Assembly: GCF_000281045.1 (NCBI RefSeq)
Contig: NW_008246190.1
Location: 45,039-67,928, forward strand
DNA from: Saprolegnia diclina VS20
Taxonomy: Eukaryota; Oomycota; Saprolegniomycetes; Saprolegniales; Saprolegniaceae
Direction of reading: 5' to 3'
Length of the DNA: 22,890 nt
Numbering within the stretch: position 1 is the first letter of the stretch; every line of letters begins with the position of its first letter. This document shows, piece by piece, positions 19,023-22,890 of this stretch. The position numbers were made by a program, and so were the translations under genes. Below the pieces are notes generated by a model, which was not told where the DNA came from, did no database searches, and saw only the letters and a list, made by a program, of their open reading frames with translations.

Positions 19023-19684
19023 GTGTCGAACGAGGTCTTAGGACCTCGCCCAGTTCGCGCCGCGTTGAGAGCAAGGGCGGATGCTGAGCACCGATCGGTA
19101 GCCACCAAGGTTAGATAGCTGCGATAAGAGTTATACAGTGAGACTTGAATACTTTGAAAAGCTCTCTTCATATTGGAACAAGCTCTGTGGAAATGATGCG
19201 GAGGAGATCCATATTGGTGCGCTCAACGCTGTCAGCGCACATCGGAAGGTTGGCGAACTGCATGTTTCTCGCTGCCTTGTACGTGGCTGAGCCGCGCTTT
19301 GCCTGCGGCAACAGGCATTTTGCTGCGTCGGTTCTTTCGTCAGGTCCAAAGATATCGGGTTCAGACAACTGGACTATGGATAAAAAAACGCTGTTGAAAG
19401 TGGAATCTGCGCTGCCAAGGGCCGTACAAGCGCATAAGGCGTTGCTTGCTACGGTTCCGTACGCACCGATGTACGAGGTACGTGCATGCGGTCACCTCGG
19501 AGAGCAAGGTCCCACAAGAGGAAATGCACGGCGCCGGGGACCACGGAACTGTTGGGTGAAAATAGACGAAAGATCGTCAAAAGACCGTATATTTCCGCAT
19601 TACGCAGCCAATCATAATGGATCTTTTGCGCAAGTCCCGTATTTTCGGCCATCGCGACCGTGCCAATATTGCGACCGACGTGAC

Positions 19685-20605
19685 ATGGAAATCATCTTCC
19701 TCGGGACGGGCGGGTCGTCAAGCATCCCGTGGATGCAATGCCTCCTCAGCGGAACGAACTGCGCCGTGTGCCATCATGCCCACGCGGTGCCAAGCTCCAA
19801 GAACCGGCGCAACAACCCGAGCCTCCTCGTGCGCTATGGCGGGCGCAACGTGCTCATCGACTGCGGCAAGACGTTCCGCGACAGCGTTCTCAAGGTGTTT
19901 CTGGCGAAAAACATCAAGTCTCTTGACGCGATCGTTCTCACGCATGGCCATGCCGACGCGTGCTTGGGCCTGGACGACGTCCGCGAGCTGCAAGTGTTCA
20001 CCCGCTGCGCCGAGGGAGGCGATGACAAGAAGATGGCGAATGAGCCCATGTACGTACACTGCCATCCGCGCACCAAGGCGGAAGTCGGGCCCAAGTTTGA
20101 CTACCTCATGCTACCGCCGTTAAAAGCCGACGCGAGCTCGTACCGCTGGACCGCCAAACTCGACTGGAAGGTCTTCGAGGACTTTGGCTCGTTCGATGCC
20201 GCCGGCGTCGCGTTCACGGCGCTGCCGGTTATGCACGGAAAAGGGTACCTTTGCAGCGGATTTGAGTTTGGCGCAGAGGTGGGCGCGCGCTTCGTGTACC
20301 TCTCGGACCTCCACGAACTCCCGAGCACGACGCGGGCGCACCTTGTCGCCAACCCAGCGCCCATCGACGTGCTCGTCATTGACGCCATCTACTTGCAAGC
20401 TGTGCATGGCGCGCACCTCAATCTGCCGCAGGCGATCGAGATCATCAAGCTGCTCCGGCCCAAGAAGACGTACCTTGTGGGCATGAGCCACGAGTTTGAC
20501 TACGATGTGCACAATCGCTCGATCCGCGCGGATGTGCTGCGCGAAGCCAACCTCGATGTCGAGATGGCGTATGACGGCCTCGAAGTCGCGCTTGGCCCCG
20601 CGTAG
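19685..20605 (+). CDS. metallo-beta-lactamase-fold hydrolase, PhnP/YycJ-like
   Basis: A single exon, 306 aa from the ATG at 19685 (MEIIFLGTGGSSSIP), the canonical first strand of this family. Later landmarks are CAVC (26-29), SSKNRRNNPSLLVRYGG, LIDCGKTFR, and the metal motif LTHGHADACLGLDDVRE (His87, His89, Asp91). Next come LPVMHGKGYLCSGF, the metal-bridging Asp in YLSDLHELP, and GMSHEFDYDVHN near the C-terminus. The order fits the eukaryotic and bacterial single-domain MBL hydrolases related to PhnP phosphodiesterase. The usual HxHxDH reads HGHADA here, which I recall as common in this subgroup. The natural substrate is unknown, and a cyclic phosphodiester is one possibility. The reading frame is open 180 codons upstream, but codon use there is unlike the rest, so the downstream ATG is preferred. 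Confidence 0.85.
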   Translation: MEIIFLGTGGSSSIPWMQCLLSGTNCAVCHHAHAVPSSKNRRNNPSLLVRYGGRNVLIDCGKTFRDSVLKVFLAKNIKSLDAIVLTHGHADACLGLDDVRELQVFTRCAEGGDDKKMANEPMYVHCHPRTKAEVGPKFDYLMLPPLKADASSYRWTAKLDWKVFEDFGSFDAAGVAFTALPVMHGKGYLCSGFEFGAEVGARFVYLSDLHELPSTTRAHLVANPAPIDVLVIDAIYLQAVHGAHLNLPQAIEIIKLLRPKKTYLVGMSHEFDYDVHNRSIRADVLREANLDVEMAYDGLEVALGPA

Positions 20606-20719
20606 TAGCGACTGTCGTACTGGTAGAAGAGCATTGAGCAACGACTGCGGCAGGGTAGTCTTCTTGATATTTTTCAATATACTTGTATACTTCATGCAGC
20701 TACAGTCTCTATAAGATAG

Positions 20720-20899
20720 TTATGCATGCTTGGCTCGCAGCCGATCGAGAAGCTCGAAGTCGCCGTCGGTGTTGACGTACTGGCGAGCGAGAAGTAGAAG
20801 GCCGCTTGTACGCTGAGAAGAATCGGCGTATGTGGCACCGATTGGACGCATCAAGTCTTGGCCGCGTACTTCAATGATTTGATCACGGGTTCGACGCAG
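20720..20899 (-). CDS. putative last exon of an unrecognised small gene (or gene relic)
   Basis: A 59-codon frame begins after an ATATAG acceptor-like site at 20900-20905 and ends at TAA 20720-20722. It reads LRRTRDQIIEVRGQDLMRPI, then GATYADSSQRTSGLLLLARQ, then YVNTDGDFELLDRLRAKHA. It favours G/C at third positions, like the real genes nearby, and ends in a helix-like, charged tail. I do not recognise the family. The preceding exons could not be assembled. A candidate start is the ATG at 21258 (MESLPSAAIVR). Confidence 0.3.
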   Translation of the reverse strand: MRRTRDQIIEVRGQDLMRPIGATYADSSQRTSGLLLLARQYVNTDGDFELLDRLRAKHA

Positions 20900-21272
20900 C
20901 TATATGACCTACGTTGGGCTATTACAACTGTACCTGCCACATTCCACGCGGTTGTTGGTTGGAAGCGATTCTGTCAAACAGAATCGGGGTTGCCGCCATT
21001 CCGCGCCAGCATCATATTCGGATACCGAAGATGTTTCATGGACGAGATGAGCTTCCATAAAGACGTTGGTCGCTGCTGCCGTGTGCGATCGGCATTGTTG
21101 GGCGCGCCCGCGTCGTCGTTTGTGCACTGGAGTCACGCGCCACGCTATACTAGTATCGTCTATCGGTCGCTGGACGAAGCGGGCGCGCAAACGCATGGAT
21201 AGTTGGCTCATCCACGCTTGCTAGTTCTGACGATTGCTGCTGATGGCAATGATTCCATGGCTTGAGGTCTCG

Positions 21273-21332
21273 AAACGGCAAAAATGAGGCTCATGCACCC
21301 TGCCACGTCATCCGGATACGAGACAACCAATC
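21273..21332 (-). promoter_or_regulatory. promoter-like cluster on the minus strand (ATTGG, ATCCGGAT, ACGT, initiator)
   Basis: Read on the minus strand, in order: ATTGG (CCAAT box) near 21326-21330, TATCCGGAT with TGACGTGGCA (21301-21318), then CTCATTTT at 21281-21288 followed by TGCCGTTTC. CTCATTYY is the oomycete initiator as I recall it, followed by a flanking region, here only partly matched. An ATG follows at 21258. The order and spacing look like a true promoter although no gene has been resolved downstream. Confidence 0.4.
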
Positions 21333-21624
21333 ACACGCGAGCTAGCCAGAAAAGATCGTCTTGCTTGGTTGTGCGCTAGTTGGCCTGAGGGGCAAGGCTC
21401 GCACTGTGTATCATCATACTCAACATGTTTGCGACGCATATTGTGACTAGTCGTATCGACGCAATAGGATATTGTTCAGTGTATCTAGTATGGTGCGCAT
21501 TCTAGTACACTGTAGGCACGGTCGCGACCAACGAGAGACATTCAAAGGATGATGGAAGCAACACTCGGCACCCGCCTTCGTTACGACAAGTACCAATGTG
21601 CATTTAATTAAATAGCGGCGCGCC

Positions 21625-22296
21625 CTACGCAACGGTTCCGTGCGTGGCACGCGTGCGGCAGAGCGGGCAGGAGCAGTCGGTCTCGAACCACTTGACCAGG
21701 CACGCATCGTGAAAGGCATGGCCACAGGGCATCACGAGCGCCAATTGCGGCGTCTTCGTCTCGTCGTCGCCACTCGATTGTTCCAAGCAAATGGAGCAGT
21801 CGAGCGCGTCAGTGCCCGTCGGGGCTGGGCCGTCCACCGGTGGTGCGTGCAGAAAGTCCGTCAGCAGCGCACCAGTCTTTTGCACGAGCTGGCGCACCTT
21901 GTCGTCGTCGTCGTGGGATTTCCAATGCAGGCAGAGGGCGCGAAGAGCGACTAAATGACCCGCAAAGTGCTGCAGACCGCGCTTGCGCTGGTTGATGACA
22001 ACCAAACAGTCGGTTGTCAGCATGAGGTGCTTGCGAGGAAACGGTGTGTCGAGTGCGTGGGCAATGGCGGCGGCAAGGACTGGTACTTTGGCCTTGACGG
22101 CGCGCTGGGCGACCGCGAGTTCGCTTCGCAGCGCTCGAAACTGCGAGTAGCGCTTCTGCAGCATCCACCACGCGCGCGTCTCGGGGCACGCCACGACGAG
22201 CACGTAGATCGTAAAAGCTTCGCTGCCGACCGAGAGCTTGTCGCTGGTCGGTGCCATGACGTTGAGGGCGCGGACGTGCACGCGGGTCGTCGCCAT
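21625..22296 (-). CDS. PX domain + RING-H2 finger protein (copy 2)
   Basis: A single exon of 223 aa from the ATG at 22296 (MATTRVHVRAL). The PX part spans about 1-140: SEAFTIYVLVV, then LQKRYSQFRALRSEL (the RYSxF basic motif), TPFPRKHL, and NQRKRGLQHFAGHL. A long helix ends FLHAPP. Residues 167-215 form a RING-H2 of type C3H2C3: CSICL, MPCGHAFHDAC, WFETDCSCPLCR. It has the same architecture as the gene at 5951-6712, and the RING tails are close (PCGHxFHxxC, then CSCPLCR or HSCPLCR), so the two are paralogues. It presumably acts as an E3 ligase recruited to phosphoinositide membranes. The frame is open to 22566, but that stretch has poor codon use and an odd hydrophobic/Trp-rich composition, so the ATG just before the PX domain is chosen. 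Confidence 0.83.
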   Translation of the reverse strand: MATTRVHVRALNVMAPTSDKLSVGSEAFTIYVLVVACPETRAWWMLQKRYSQFRALRSELAVAQRAVKAKVPVLAAAIAHALDTPFPRKHLMLTTDCLVVINQRKRGLQHFAGHLVALRALCLHWKSHDDDDKVRQLVQKTGALLTDFLHAPPVDGPAPTGTDALDCSICLEQSSGDDETKTPQLALVMPCGHAFHDACLVKWFETDCSCPLCRTRATHGTVA

Positions 22297-22890
22297 GGTG
22301 CGAATTGTGGAGTGCAGCCACACCCAAAGTGCAAAGTGCAAACTCGGCACGTTCGTAATGCACATCCAGATACAGTGGACCCATTGCAGTAATTGCCACG
22401 CGACAGAGTCGCAAGATCCAGCCCAACTGGCGTTGTGCGTGGCGTTATGTATGCAGAAGGCATCTGATACATCCCGTGACGAGGAGCTTACGTGCCAGTG
22501 CATTTGTGCTAGGATCAACAGCGCAGAGAGCACCAAGTCCGACACGATTACTCGTACAGTAGCCATCGAGTCGGCGTAAAGACGTTAGAGTCTTCGGTGC
22601 TCACTTGGGTGTCCAGTTCCCCGCAGCTTAAGCCGAAGCGTTACATTATGGATGGTCGCAAAACGGACGGCCACGAGCAGGTGACCCGAGGCACGACGCA
22701 TGGCCCAATTGACCACGTCGACATCGGATGCTGGAAGTTTATGCTGCATACGAAGATACAAGCCGCGGCGACTGCAAGTTTAGATATGGGTTTGTTCACG
22801 TAGGCGTGAGCTATCTCTGCGTTGTATCGCGCGGTGTACTCATACGCACATTACATGTAATGGTCGAGTCCTGTGATCTGTGATGCGAGT
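22297..22890. other. region upstream of PX-RING 2 to window end
   Basis: Probably the promoter and 5' UTR of PX-RING 2 and, beyond it, unassigned sequence. A 68-codon plus-strand ORF at 22597-22803 has no recognisable domain. A perfect palindrome CATTACATGTAATG lies at 22849-22862. Confidence 0.4.

Larger units (their letters stand above)
18762..19684. other. divergent intergenic region between DNA-PKcs and the MBL-fold gene
   Basis: About 920 bp. The DNA-PKcs side carries two ATCCGGATA copies (18793-18801, 18805-18813), the inverted repeat CCACGC/GCGTGG (18821-18840), the palindrome GCATTTTCAAATGC (18847-18860), TGCCACGTCA (18989-18998) and TTATCCGGAT (19013-19022). The MBL side is open in the hydrolase frame from 19142, with in-frame ATGs at 19193 and 19196 (see findings). 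Confidence 0.5.
20606..21624. other. about 1 kb between convergent MBL and PX-RING 2 genes
   Basis: Unusually long for a convergent gap in this window. It contains an exon-like frame (20720-20899, minus) and a promoter-like cluster (21273-21332, minus), described separately. Positions 21340-21620 are AT-richer and show nothing recognisable. Confidence 0.45.

Noticed and set aside
19193-19560. Possible Copia-type retroelement remnant
   Set aside because: A few residues looked suggestive, but spacing and motifs do not hold, and no terminal repeats or other element parts are present.
21603-21623. TTAATTAA and GGCGCGCC close together, like a cloning polylinker
   Set aside because: They lie in the 3' flank of an intact native gene. 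No vector sequence is seen.
22297-22566. 90-residue N-terminal extension of PX-RING 2
   Set aside because: Codon use and composition are non-coding-like, and the ATG at 22296 sits directly before the PX domain as expected.

Overview
This is eukaryotic nuclear DNA from a compact, GC-rich genome. The best guess is an oomycete of the Saprolegniales type (Saprolegnia, Achlya or Aphanomyces-like). That is an inference from tiny introns (about 38-55 nt, one of 40 nt) that often start GTAC and end GTAG, strong G/C preference at third codon positions, short intergenic gaps and the domain repertoire. No species was identified. I found no rRNA, tRNA, CRISPR array or clear mobile element.

Layout. Positions 1-579 (minus): 5' part of an AMSH/STAMBP-like gene, cut by the window edge. 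1239-2137 (plus): a two-exon gene for a secreted-then-membrane-anchored cystatin-like protein. 2194-3022 (minus): a five-exon VTI1 Qb-SNARE. 3726-4961 (minus): a VPS9-domain Rab5-type GEF, possibly with an upstream cysteine-rich exon near 5052-5318. 5951-6712 (plus): a PX + RING-H2 protein. 7016-18761 (minus): a complete DNA-PKcs gene (16 exons, about 3,686 aa) filling half the window. 19685-20605 (plus): a metallo-beta-lactamase-fold hydrolase. 20720-21258 (minus): an unresolved promoter-plus-last-exon region that may be a hidden small gene or a relic. 21625-22296 (minus): a second PX + RING-H2 protein, paralogous to the first and in the opposite orientation.

How they fit together. The left 7 kb and the far right are dominated by endosome and membrane-traffic functions: ESCRT-linked deubiquitinase N-terminus, SNARE, Rab5 GEF and two phosphoinositide-binding RING ligase candidates. 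DNA-PKcs, the kinase of non-homologous end joining, sits between the two PX-RING paralogues. Its frame changes are all explained by short introns. The kinase motifs, the FATC tail and a dense SQ/TQ cluster at the place of the human ABCDE autophosphorylation cluster are all present. Several putative promoters share the palindrome ATCCGGAT and a TGCCACGT element, which is the most unexplained recurrent signal in the window.
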